This document shows positions 1 through 7,054 of a stretch of 34,638 nucleotides of DNA, one piece after another. Numbering within the stretch: the first letter of the stretch is position 1; the number at the start of each line of letters is the position of its first letter. The notes under the pieces are model-generated. The model had not been told where the DNA came from. It searched no databases and saw only the letters and a list, made by a program, of their open reading frames with translations. The translations under genes were made by a program, and so were the position numbers. Origin of the DNA: Malonomonas rubra (lineage in GTDB: Bacteria; Desulfobacterota; Desulfuromonadia; Desulfuromonadales; Geopsychrobacteraceae); contig NZ_QKAP01000123.1 in the NCBI RefSeq assembly GCF_003247215.1, positions 1-34,638 of the forward strand, given 5' to 3'.

Positions 1-1
1 T

Positions 2-211
2 CTCATCATTTTTCTCTGGGATCCGATGCAGCCTCAGCCCCATGATGTTGATGTCAAAGCATTGCTGAGGATTGCAGTACTCTACAATGTGCCAACCGCC
101 TGTAATCGTTCTACTGCTGATTTTTTGATATCCTCGCCATTATTTGGACAAGAATACAGGTCGATACAGAAAGACTATTCCGAGCATATCGGACGTACGG
201 TCGAGCTATAA
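2..211 (+). CDS. mgsA: Methylglyoxal synthase, C-terminal fragment (cut by the window edge)
   Basis: This is the last 69 or so residues of methylglyoxal synthase, which converts dihydroxyacetone phosphate to methylglyoxal and phosphate in the cytoplasm as a bypass of lower glycolysis. The frame is open from the left edge to a TAA at 209-211. The visible sequence has the family's C-terminal pattern: a hydrophobic strand ending FLWDPM, then the conserved PHDVDVKALLRIA stretch (PHDPDVKALLR in E. coli MgsA), then NVPTACNRSTADFLISSP, matching NIPVATNVATADFIIQSP. The tail after this differs from the E. coli one. The catalytic N-terminal half is outside the window. The ATG at position 26 is internal, not a start. 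The next gene lies on the other strand, so this ends its transcription unit. Confidence 0.9.
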   Translation, partial: LIIFLWDPMQPQPHDVDVKALLRIAVLYNVPTACNRSTADFLISSPLFGQEYRSIQKDYSEHIGRTVEL

Positions 212-557
212 ACAATAAGGAGGAGAAAGCTTGGTACTCGTTCCCTCTTTGCGGTAGCTTCCAACGATACTAAAAATCATTTTTCGCCCCCCTTTTATTG
301 GTACGTGACCCATTGTACATATACTGTGGTTGTTCACATTCAATCTCATAATTCGTGAGTTTAGGCCCAAGTATAGATCCGGCCTCTTATAGGTGATTCT
401 GAAAATAATGGGAGTTGGTCTCTCCAAATACTCACGGCCCTAAAATATATTTATGTAGTATTACACTGATATGGCCCACGCTTATTGTTTGAAGCCATAA
501 AAATCCCTCCACGAAACACTGCGAGTGTCCCAAATGTGGATTTTGTGCAAGACGAGA
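212..557. other. Gene-poor stretch between mgsA and tRNA-Sec
   Basis: About 345 bases without a supportable gene. An AAGGAGGAG sequence at about 217-226 looks like a strong ribosome binding site, but the following TTG frame stops after eight codons. Short open frames on both strands show no recognisable protein. I see no convincing intrinsic terminator for mgsA here. The stretch could be untranslated trailer or gene remnant; nothing more can be supported. Confidence 0.5.
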
Positions 558-601
558 AAAAATCAAAGGGCCACAGCAAAAGCCATAACCCTTTGATTTT
601 T
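558..601 (-). terminator. Intrinsic terminator downstream of tRNA-Sec
   Basis: A perfect 13-bp inverted repeat pairs AAAAATCAAAGGG at 558-570 with CCCTTTGATTTTT at 589-601, around an 18-base loop. Read on the minus strand it begins seven bases after the CCA end of the tRNA-Sec gene and ends in a run of T. It fits a factor-independent terminator of the selC transcript. The A/T-rich base of the stem would also allow some function in the opposite direction. Confidence 0.75.
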
Positions 602-607
602 CAATAT

Positions 608-703
608 TGGCGGAGGCAGATGGGAATCGAACCCACCCGGGACGGGATACGCCCCACATCGGTTTTGAAGACCGTGAGCATCACCAGAACGCTAACTGCC
701 TCC
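608..703 (-). tRNA. selC: Selenocysteine tRNA, anticodon UCA, CCA encoded
   Basis: Read on the minus strand this is a 96-base tRNA beginning GGAGGCAG and ending CTGCCTCC plus GCCA. The acceptor arm is therefore the eight base pairs of bacterial tRNA-Sec, not seven. The anticodon loop is CTTCAAA, giving UCA, which reads UGA codons. There is a long variable arm, and GGTTCGATTCC forms the T arm. It delivers selenocysteine with SelB after charging by SerRS and conversion by SelA. No selA, selB or selD lies in the window and I found no convincing in-frame Sec UGA in the genes here, so the tRNA must serve genes elsewhere. Confidence 0.96.
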
Positions 704-1295
704 ATTGTTATTATGGAGACAATCCTAACGGCTCAACTTGTGTTTAGCAACTGGAAACTATAGAGACTATCCAGGTTGCTTACTGGATATTTGACGTTGT
801 AACATTTTTTTTGCAATTTTGTTTAGCTCCCATCCTTAAAATTGTTCTGGGCCGTTTTATGTCGTTAAACTCAAATTTTTTAGTTCGCATAAGGGAAAAT
901 TTTTGCTAACCAGCTACATTTATAACTTTTTTTGCTACAGTTAGGAGAACCCAATCCTCGATCAACTAATTAACTAAAAACAACAATCCTGGCAGGATTT
1001 GGATTGGAAGCTTTTAATTTTTCCCAAATAAATAAAAAGAATATCGTGCTTAATGGGAATTGATTACTCCCCCAAATACTTTCTGAAACCATAATTAGCT
1101 TATTCCATAAAGATATTAGCATGTTCCACAGCATGCGCAAAAAACCAATCCTCTATTTAGTTATTTATTCGAAATATTAGATTAAATGACTTGAAATACA
1201 TCTCTAAACAATGTTATTAAATTCAAGCTACGAGACCTCATAACTAATGAGTAGATACAAACCTGCTCACTTTAAGCCAAAAGGAGAATAAAAAA
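704..1295. other. AT-rich gene-free region between tRNA-Sec and the cytochrome gene
   Basis: Nearly 600 bases, clearly richer in A/T than the rest of the window, with no plausible coding frame. It should hold the tRNA-Sec promoter (reading left) and the cytochrome promoter (reading right). The heptamer CAATCCT occurs at 720-726, 952-958, 984-990 and 1146-1152, with reverse-strand relatives at 994-1007. AATCCT-GGC-AGGATT at 985-999 is a small palindrome. A second small inverted repeat involves GCATG around 1120-1136. No known RNA family was recognised. Confidence 0.5.
1191..1220 (+). promoter_or_regulatory. Candidate sigma70-type promoter for the cytochrome gene
   Basis: TTGAAA at 1191-1196 is followed after 18 bases by TATTAA at 1215-1220. 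The match is good for the -35 and moderate for the -10 box. It lies about 75 bases upstream of the cytochrome start, pointing the right way. The region is AT-rich, so a chance match is quite possible. Confidence 0.3.
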
Positions 1296-1616
1296 ATGGA
1301 CTTTCGCAAACTTCTGATTATTGGACTCGTGCTTGGCGCTTTCACCGTTACCAGCGCTCTTGCTGTTGAGGGAGGCAATCCGAAAAAGGGCAAGTACCTT
1401 TTCAAAAAGAACTGCAAAACTTGCCACACTGAAGGTGCTGAAGGCGGTCCTATCACCCCGCTATCCAAGACAATGGCCCAGTGGGACCGGGTTTTTAAGG
1501 ACAATAAGCACCCGAATGATGCTTGGAAAGACTTCTCCGAGAAAGATCTGCTTGACATCAATCAGTTCCTGTTTGATCATGCTGTCGACTCCGATCAGCC
1601 AGAAACCTGCGGTTAA
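1296..1616 (+). CDS. Small secreted monohaem cytochrome c
   Basis: A 106-residue protein with a clear Sec signal peptide (residues 1 to about 23, LLIIGLVLGAF core, ALA cleavage site), leaving a periplasmic protein of about 83 residues. A single CXXCH haem-attachment motif, CKTCH, sits at residues 40-44. The sixth haem ligand could be Met60 in LSKTMAQW, but this is a guess. The length and late ISQF/LFDHA-like helix fit small class I cytochromes c of Desulfuromonadia; the exact electron partner is unknown. The ATG is nine bases after an AGGAG. The porin gene follows after 87 bases on the same strand, separated by a long perfect hairpin, suggesting a shared transcript with different expression levels. 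An electron-carrier role between the inner membrane and terminal reductases is inference. Confidence 0.85.
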   Translation: MDFRKLLIIGLVLGAFTVTSALAVEGGNPKKGKYLFKKNCKTCHTEGAEGGPITPLSKTMAQWDRVFKDNKHPNDAWKDFSEKDLLDINQFLFDHAVDSDQPETCG

Positions 1617-1629
1617 CATTTAATTCTAA

Positions 1630-1675
1630 AGCAGTTAAGGCTCCAAACTCATAAGGGTTTGGAGCCTTAACTGCT
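1630..1675 (+). terminator. Perfect 19-bp hairpin between cytochrome and porin genes
   Basis: Positions 1630-1648 and 1657-1675 are exact inverse complements (arm AGCAGTTAAGGCTCCAAAC) around an 8-base loop. The arm is long and GC-mixed, but no immediate T run follows (CATTCATCATTTTTC). It may therefore act as a leaky terminator, or as a structure protecting the 3' end of the cytochrome message, with some read-through into the porin gene. Confidence 0.6.
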
Positions 1676-1703
1676 CATTCATCATTTTTCTTGGGAGGTA
1701 ACA

Positions 1704-3512
1704 ATGAGAAATCTTCTCCTGATGCTGCTAGCTGGCATGCTGCTCATGCCAAGAGTCGTTCTGGCAGCACCATCCATTGAAGAACTGCAAAAGCAGATTG
1801 CTGAAATCGCTCAGCAGCTCGAAGACCTGGAAGATCGTGTCGATAAGCCGGAACGCCACGCCGCCCTCGACCGCGAGTGGTATGGAGATTTCCGTACCGA
1901 CGTTCACAGCCTGCATTATCAAGATGTTGCTTGGAATCCAGGTGTTTATGTTAACTTGGACCAGTTTGGTGCCGATGTTTTTTCTGACCCGGCAACTTGG
2001 GGTTATGATGTCGGTGCTGACGGGATGCCCATGACTGCTGACGATGGTGGCCTCATTGCTGGCTCGCCATTGGAGGGTTTTGCTACAGCATTTCCCCTTC
2101 ATGCTGCTAAATTCTTTTCCGGCACCGCTCCATCTATTGGTGGGCTGTCGATGCTAGGTCAAGATCTTGGTTATGTACCGCCGAAAAGCGACATCAACAA
2201 TGATCTTTTCTACACCACCCGCCTACGCCTCGGCATGAGGGCGAAAATCGCCGACAACATGAGCTTTTCCGGTCGCCTGAACATGTACAAAAACTGGGGT
2301 GACTCGGTCGGCACCAATGTCTTTGATTCCTGGGATGCCTTTAGCATGGACGGTACCAACGGCGGCAGCCCGAGCGGTGACTGGTTGCGGGTCGAGCGGG
2401 CCTACTTTAACTGGAGCCATATCGCCGACACCCCCTTCTACCTGTCGATCGGCCGCCGTCCTTCGACCTACGGTTCTCCGACGAACTACCGTGAAAACGT
2501 CAAGCGGGGCGGTACCCCATCCGGCCATCTGGTCAACTTTGATTTTGACGGGATCACCATCGGCTACCATGCAGAAGAGCTGACCGGTCTTGAAGGTTCC
2601 GCGATCCGCTTCTGCTACGGTCAGGGCTTCGAGTCGGAGTGGGGTAACGGTACCCTGTTCAATGACAACAGCGAACTCGAAGATACCCATCTGGGCGGCT
2701 TCAACATCGATGTGCTGAACAACGATTCCTGGTTGATCCAGTTGACCGCGTTCCGGGCGATGGATGTCGTTGACGGCTTCAAGGGCACCTTTGCTTTCCC
2801 GACGCAGTTCGTCAACCTATTCACCAAGTACATTTCAGCTGATGTCCGCGCCTTCCCGAACATGAACTTCGTCACCCGCTACACCCCGACAACGGTTATC
2901 GGTGACATCAACCTGCTCGGCGTCAACGCCTCCTACGAAACCATGGACGGTGCGGTCTTCTTCGGTTCCTTCGGCATGACCCAGCTGGAATCGAACGGTA
3001 AAGCCGGCCTGTTCGGTGGTATGGGCAGCGACAACCTTTACGAAGCCCAAATTGTAAATGTCCCGGTTGATACCAACGGCAACGGGTATGTAGACACTGA
3101 AATGGACGTTGTCATGCCGGTTGCGACCAACCAGGTGATCGACGATTCGAAACAAGAAGGTTACGGCGTCTATGTCGGTATGCAAGTCCCGGCACCGATG
3201 GGCAAGTTCGGCCTGGAGTACAACTACGGCTCCAAGTACTGGACCCCGTTCACCCAAGCACAGGATGACGCACTCGGCAGCAAGCTGGCCACCCGTGGTC
3301 ACGTTGGTGAAGCCTACTACATCTTCGAAGTTAACCGGAACGCCTTCATCAAACTCGGTGGGATCTTTTACGACTATGAATACACCGGTAGCGGTTCTCC
3401 GGTCGGTACTCCGAGAAAAGTTGATGATGTCTTGAATGGCACGGCATTTTCTATGATGCCGGTAGTCGATACCGCTTGGGATGCTTACGCATCGATGACT
3501 CTCAAGTGGTAA
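1704..3512 (+). CDS. Outer-membrane beta-barrel porin, DUF3373-like
   Basis: A 602-residue protein with a signal peptide (residues 1 to about 22, cleavage after VLA) followed by a short coiled coil with EELQKQIAEIAQQLEDLEDRV, as in many porins of this group that anchor through an N-terminal helix. The remainder is rich in alternating aromatic and polar strands. It ends YASMTLKW, an aromatic last residue typical of the C-terminal signal recognised by the BAM machinery. The pattern recalls the DUF3373 family, common and often multicopy in Geobacter and relatives; assignment is by memory of that family. The substrate is unknown. A strong GGGAGG lies just before the ATG. Codon use is more GC-rich and even than in the flanking intergenic DNA, as in a highly expressed gene. 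A terminator follows at once. Confidence 0.8.
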   Translation: MRNLLLMLLAGMLLMPRVVLAAPSIEELQKQIAEIAQQLEDLEDRVDKPERHAALDREWYGDFRTDVHSLHYQDVAWNPGVYVNLDQFGADVFSDPATWGYDVGADGMPMTADDGGLIAGSPLEGFATAFPLHAAKFFSGTAPSIGGLSMLGQDLGYVPPKSDINNDLFYTTRLRLGMRAKIADNMSFSGRLNMYKNWGDSVGTNVFDSWDAFSMDGTNGGSPSGDWLRVERAYFNWSHIADTPFYLSIGRRPSTYGSPTNYRENVKRGGTPSGHLVNFDFDGITIGYHAEELTGLEGSAIRFCYGQGFESEWGNGTLFNDNSELEDTHLGGFNIDVLNNDSWLIQLTAFRAMDVVDGFKGTFAFPTQFVNLFTKYISADVRAFPNMNFVTRYTPTTVIGDINLLGVNASYETMDGAVFFGSFGMTQLESNGKAGLFGGMGSDNLYEAQIVNVPVDTNGNGYVDTEMDVVMPVATNQVIDDSKQEGYGVYVGMQVPAPMGKFGLEYNYGSKYWTPFTQAQDDALGSKLATRGHVGEAYYIFEVNRNAFIKLGGIFYDYEYTGSGSPVGTPRKVDDVLNGTAFSMMPVVDTAWDAYASMTLKW

Positions 3513-3536
3513 GCAACTGATTTCACAGCTACACCT

Positions 3537-3571
3537 AAAAGGGAGAGACCCAGGTCTCTCCCTTTTTTTTT
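3537..3571 (+). terminator. Intrinsic terminator after the porin gene
   Basis: GGGAGAGAC pairs with GTCTCTCCC (3541-3549 and 3554-3562) around a 4-base loop, followed by a run of nine T. Four A at the 5' side extend the stem. It is a classical factor-independent terminator closing the cytochrome-porin unit. Confidence 0.9.
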
Positions 3572-3644
3572 GCCCGCTTATCAAAAATTCATGTACATTT
3601 AAATCTCATCTTCATGAAATGACCATCTTCCTTGTTGAGGACAA

Positions 3645-5381
3645 ATGAACAGTGATTTCTTCCAGATAATCATGGCGCTGGCGACGCTGCTGCTCGGCGC
3701 CCTGATTGGCGGTCGATTGGCAATGCTGTTCCGGGTTCCTCGGGTGACCGGATACCTGATCGCCGGTCTGGTTGCCGGCCCATCACTTGCCGAATTACTC
3801 AATCTACCACACCTGGTTACCCACTTTGCCCTGGGCGAACTTCGGATCATCTCTGATGTCGCGCTGGCACTGATCCTGATGAATATCGGTGGCCAGCTGC
3901 GGACCGAAAACCTGCGCCGCTGGCGACACCGGATCTATCTCTTCTCCCTCGGTGAAGCTTTGATAACCGGGCTGCTTGTCGGCAGCTCGGTATTTATCGT
4001 CAACCAATTTATTCTACAGACCACTGTTGCTTCCTTGAACCTGTTGCAGACATCGACCCTGTTCGCTGTCTTTACCGGCATCATCGGCATCGCCACCGCT
4101 CCTGCGGCCACCCTGATGGTAATCCGCGAATACGAGGCGGACGGTCCGGTCACCAATGCCCTGTTAACCCTGGTCGGTTTAAACAACCTGCTCTCTGCAC
4201 TCGCCTTTGCCATTGCCACCCACCTGTTACTGACCGCTGATGGCAACCTGCAGGACCTAGCCTATCAACTGTCAATGCCTCTGGTACTTGGCGGTGTTTT
4301 CGGCTTCGGAGCCTCGGTCTGGGCCCAGCGCATGGAATTGGCTAGCGAGCATAAGATTTTGCTGCTCGGCTGTGTCACAACCGCAGTTGCTGTCAGCCGT
4401 GCGCTACAGTTAGAGCCCCTGCTAACCTGCATGGCGCTGGGAATGGTATTGGCCAACAGCTCACCACGCTGGCATCGGCTGGTGACGTCTCTGAACGAAA
4501 TCGATTATCCGCTGTATGTAGTCTTTTTTGTTCTTGCCGGTGCCAACCTGCACATTGAAACCTTGAGTCATATCGGCCTGCTCGGTGTTGCCTATGTGCT
4601 AGCCAGGACGGCTGGAAAGCTAGCTGGCAGCTGGCTAGGTGCCAGACTGGGCAAATATGGCCGCAGAGAACGAACATGGATCGGCATGACCCTGCTGGCG
4701 CAGGCGGGAATGGCGATCGGCCTAGCTGCAACGCTCGCCACCCTGTGGCCGGAGGGTGGGGCGATGATTCAGACCGTGATCCTCGGTTCGGTGGTAATCT
4801 TTGAACTGATCGGTCCCTTAGCGGTGCGCCATGGACTGGTCAAAGCAGGAGAGGTGCCCATTCTTTCGGTTTTGCGCAAGCGTGCACCACAGGGAGCGAT
4901 GGAGGGGCTGCACAGTGTCGCTCAACACTTCCGCATCAATCTTGGGCTACCTGCAGGGCACAAGGTTGAGAATCCGGGCGATATCCTGGTGCGCTATATC
5001 ATGCGCCACAATGTTGAAACCATTCATCATGGCACTGCATTTCAGGAACTGCTGCGGGTGATCGCCCACAGTCGGTACGACCGTTTCCCGGTCATCGATG
5101 ATGAACGCAACTTTGTCGGCATGATCAACTACACGGAAATCCGCAACCTGCTGTTCGACCCCTCTTTATCCAGCCTGCTGGTGGCAAAAGATCTGGTCTC
5201 CTCGGCAGTGCATTCCATCCCACCCGACACCCCGTTGCGAGATGCATTGAAAACCTTCCAGAAGAAACGCAACATCAGTTATTTTCCGGTGATCGATCCG
5301 GAAAACCCAAAAAAGCTGCTCGGCATCCTCAGCCAGAACGACGTACTTGCTGCGTTTCGCAAACTGAATCTGGACAGTTAA
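3645..5381 (+). CDS. CPA2-type cation/proton antiporter with C-terminal CBS domain pair
   Basis: A 578-residue inner-membrane protein. Residues 1 to about 390 form a dozen or so hydrophobic helices of the Na+/H+ exchanger fold; the start FRVPRVTGYLIAGLVAGPSL is typical of the KefB/NhaS-like CPA2 family. After a linker, two CBS motifs follow (about 448-510 and 515-575), with RYIMRHNVETI...FPVIDDERNFVGMI and SAVHSIPPDTPLRDAL...FPVIDPENPKKLLGIL. CBS pairs usually bind adenine nucleotides and gate transport. There is no TrkA-N/Rossmann domain, unlike KefB/KefC. The transported ion (Na+ or K+) cannot be told from sequence. The ATG follows GAGGA by five bases. It is convergent with the Tol-Pal cluster. 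Confidence 0.88.
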   Translation: MNSDFFQIIMALATLLLGALIGGRLAMLFRVPRVTGYLIAGLVAGPSLAELLNLPHLVTHFALGELRIISDVALALILMNIGGQLRTENLRRWRHRIYLFSLGEALITGLLVGSSVFIVNQFILQTTVASLNLLQTSTLFAVFTGIIGIATAPAATLMVIREYEADGPVTNALLTLVGLNNLLSALAFAIATHLLLTADGNLQDLAYQLSMPLVLGGVFGFGASVWAQRMELASEHKILLLGCVTTAVAVSRALQLEPLLTCMALGMVLANSSPRWHRLVTSLNEIDYPLYVVFFVLAGANLHIETLSHIGLLGVAYVLARTAGKLAGSWLGARLGKYGRRERTWIGMTLLAQAGMAIGLAATLATLWPEGGAMIQTVILGSVVIFELIGPLAVRHGLVKAGEVPILSVLRKRAPQGAMEGLHSVAQHFRINLGLPAGHKVENPGDILVRYIMRHNVETIHHGTAFQELLRVIAHSRYDRFPVIDDERNFVGMINYTEIRNLLFDPSLSSLLVAKDLVSSAVHSIPPDTPLRDALKTFQKKRNISYFPVIDPENPKKLLGILSQNDVLAAFRKLNLDS

Positions 5382-5383
5382 AA

Positions 5384-5412
5384 AGGGCCCCTGAAAGAGG
5401 AGCCCATTTTTC
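5384..5412. terminator. Terminator between convergent antiporter and cpoB genes
   Basis: GGGCCCCT and AGGAGCCC pair with one mismatch around GAAAG, with A residues on the left and TTTTT on the right. The symmetrical A/T flanks would let it stop transcription from either side, which suits the convergent arrangement. Confidence 0.7.
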
Positions 5413-5459
5413 GTCGGATAAGGGCAACCTGCAGGTCGCCCATGTCGATAACCATTTCT

Positions 5460-6287
5460 TTACTGAGCAAGAAATTTCTGTGCTGCCTCAACCTGTTCCG
5501 AGTTGGGATATTCATCAATCAATTTCTGCATGGTAGTCCGGGCGTTTTGCGGATCTCCCAGGGCCTCAAAAGCCAGAGCCTGCTTCAACATGGCCGCCGC
5601 CGCCTTGGGGTGCGTGGGGTACTTGCTGATGACATCCTGCAGCTGCAGAATGGCCATTTCGTATTTTTTTTCACCAAACAGGGCTTCACCGTTCCAGTAG
5701 AGGGCATTTACATACAGATCGTGCTCCGGATATTTCGCTACAAATTGCTCGAGCAGCTTGCGCCCCTCGGCAAACTGGTTCTCTTTGCGGATCAAGTCAA
5801 GAGCACGCTGGTACATCTGCTCTGGGGACTCCTGCACGGGTTCCGGTTTTACTTCGACCGGTTGAGGAGCTTCTGGCGCTGGTTTCGCTGCCAGCTCTTT
5901 GACCTCTCCAGCCAACTTCGCGCTGCCTTGTTCCAGTTCATCTAGCCGACTGTTCAGGGCTGTTAACTGAAGGCCGAAATCCTCTTTATTCAGCTGTAAA
6001 TCATCTACTAGTTGTTGGTTGCTCTGGCCAAGATCATCGATCCGACCATCGATCGACTGGAAGTCAACGCGCAGGGTATCCAAGCCGGCAACCACTTCTG
6101 CCAGTTGCCGTTGCAAAGTGTCGCTGCTGGAAACCTCGCTGCTTTGACTATCAACCTGTTGAACTTCGAGCTGCGCAAGCCTGCGTTTCATCTCGGCCAG
6201 ATCTTTTTCCATCCGTAATTGGTTTTCTGACGGCGGAACACAGCCGAACAGAACCAGCAAGCAGATCGATAATACCGTGAATCGCAT
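5460..6287 (-). CDS. cpoB: Cell division coordinator CpoB / YbgF, Tol-Pal associated TPR lipoprotein
   Basis: A 275-residue periplasmic protein. Residues 1-16 form a signal ending LVLFGC, a plausible though imperfect lipobox with lipidated Cys16, so it may be membrane-anchored, unlike E. coli CpoB. A coiled coil (about 25-125, heptad-like with DTLQRQLAEVVAGLDTLR) and a Pro/Glu-rich linker (PAPEAPQPVEVKPEPVQESP) lead to three C-terminal TPR units (about 150-275), including ALYWNGEALFGEKKYEMAI and the family ending. CpoB couples PBP1B activity with Tol-driven outer-membrane constriction. I place the start at the ATG at 6287, seven bases after GGGAGG; a TTG two codons earlier is too close to that site. 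It is last in the tol operon, separated from pal by a hairpin. Confidence 0.9.
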   Translation of the reverse strand: MRFTVLSICLLVLFGCVPPSENQLRMEKDLAEMKRRLAQLEVQQVDSQSSEVSSSDTLQRQLAEVVAGLDTLRVDFQSIDGRIDDLGQSNQQLVDDLQLNKEDFGLQLTALNSRLDELEQGSAKLAGEVKELAAKPAPEAPQPVEVKPEPVQESPEQMYQRALDLIRKENQFAEGRKLLEQFVAKYPEHDLYVNALYWNGEALFGEKKYEMAILQLQDVISKYPTHPKAAAAMLKQALAFEALGDPQNARTTMQKLIDEYPNSEQVEAAQKFLAQ

Positions 6288-6305
6288 AGGCAATCCTCCC
6301 GAAAT

Positions 6306-6337
6306 AAAAAGGGCCGCACATCAACAATGCGCGGCCC
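6306..6337 (-). terminator. Hairpin between pal and cpoB
   Basis: GGGCCGC at 6311-6317 and GCGGCCC at 6331-6337 are inverse complements. On the minus strand the stem is followed by TTTTTATTT. This looks like an intrinsic terminator directly after pal, only about 20 bases before cpoB. It probably lets most transcripts stop after pal and only some continue into cpoB. Confidence 0.65.
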
Positions 6338-6357
6338 GGTTAAGCATGAATGTCAGA

Positions 6358-6921
6358 TTAGAGCACTACGCGGAATTCGGCGCGACGATTCTTCGCCCAG
6401 GCTTCTTCGGTCTTGGCCGGATCGAGCGGCATCTCTTCACCATAGGAGATGATGCTCAAGCGATCGGCAGAAACACCGAGGGATACTAGGTAGTTCATGG
6501 TTGCCAGGGCGCGCTTTTCTCCAAGTGCCAGGTTATATTCATCGGAACCCCGCTCGTCACAGTGACCTTCTATTTTCACCTTAACAACAGGAGCGGCTTT
6601 CAGCAGCTTGGCGTTGTTCTCCAGGATATTTTTTGCTGTATCGGTCAGCAGATACTGATCGAAATCGAAATGAATTCTGGCCAGTCCCGCTCTAGCGGCT
6701 GCCTCTGCTGCACGAGCGGCCTCCTCGGCAGCTGCACGAGCTGCGGCGGCTTCGTCAACCTGTTCCTCGACAATAGCTGCAGTAGGTTGCTCTTCAACAA
6801 CAGCAACTTCGGCTTTCTCTTCAACAACAGCTTCTTCAGCAACTGGCTTTTTGGCACACCCTGCAACCAGCAGAGTTAATACAAAAAGCATCAGCAGCAG
6901 GCGGGTGCTCCAATTTTGCAT
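6358..6921 (-). CDS. pal: Peptidoglycan-associated lipoprotein Pal
   Basis: A 187-residue outer-membrane lipoprotein that binds peptidoglycan and is mobilised by TolQRA and TolB during division. The signal ends LVAGC with lipidated Cys22. An unusually long low-complexity linker of Ala, Glu and Val follows (to about residue 78: VEEKAEVAVVEE, ARAAAEEAARAAEAAARA). Then comes the OmpA-like domain with FDFDQYLLTDTAKNILENNA, the peptidoglycan-binding IEGHCDERGSDEYNLALGEKRA and the terminal NRRAEFRVV. I choose the ATG at 6921, eight bases after AGGAG, over a GTG three codons upstream that overlaps this site. It has its own likely promoter in the 133-base gap after tolB. Confidence 0.96.
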   Translation of the reverse strand: MQNWSTRLLLMLFVLTLLVAGCAKKPVAEEAVVEEKAEVAVVEEQPTAAIVEEQVDEAAAARAAAEEAARAAEAAARAGLARIHFDFDQYLLTDTAKNILENNAKLLKAAPVVKVKIEGHCDERGSDEYNLALGEKRALATMNYLVSLGVSADRLSIISYGEEMPLDPAKTEEAWAKNRRAEFRVVL

Positions 6922-6990
6922 AACAGCCACTCCTTTCGCATATGCGATAACATTGATAGTGATTTTGATATTTATGCCACGAACTTGCCC

Positions 6991-7018
6991 ATTATACAGA
7001 AGCAGGGCGCAAAAACAA
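6991..7018 (-). promoter_or_regulatory. Likely internal promoter for pal
   Basis: On the minus strand TTGTTT (7013-7018) is followed after 16 bases by a perfect TATAAT (6991-6996), about 70 bases upstream of the pal start, inside the only sizeable gap of the tol operon. It would allow Pal, an abundant lipoprotein, to be made at higher levels than the upstream Tol proteins. Confidence 0.5.
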
Positions 7019-7054
7019 CATCCGTTTCAAGGATTTCGCGCAGTTTGCGCTATT

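Noticed and set aside
212-240. AAGGAGGAG followed by a TTG frame after mgsA
   Set aside because: The frame ends after eight codons; there is no evidence of a real peptide.
485-763. 92-residue frame across the tRNA-Sec gene
   Set aside because: It runs through a clear tRNA and a terminator, so it is not coding.
2223-3584. Long minus-strand open frames opposite the porin gene (2223-2690, 2835-3584)
   Set aside because: They lie antisense to a strong coding gene with GC-rich third positions and show no recognisable domain or ribosome binding site.
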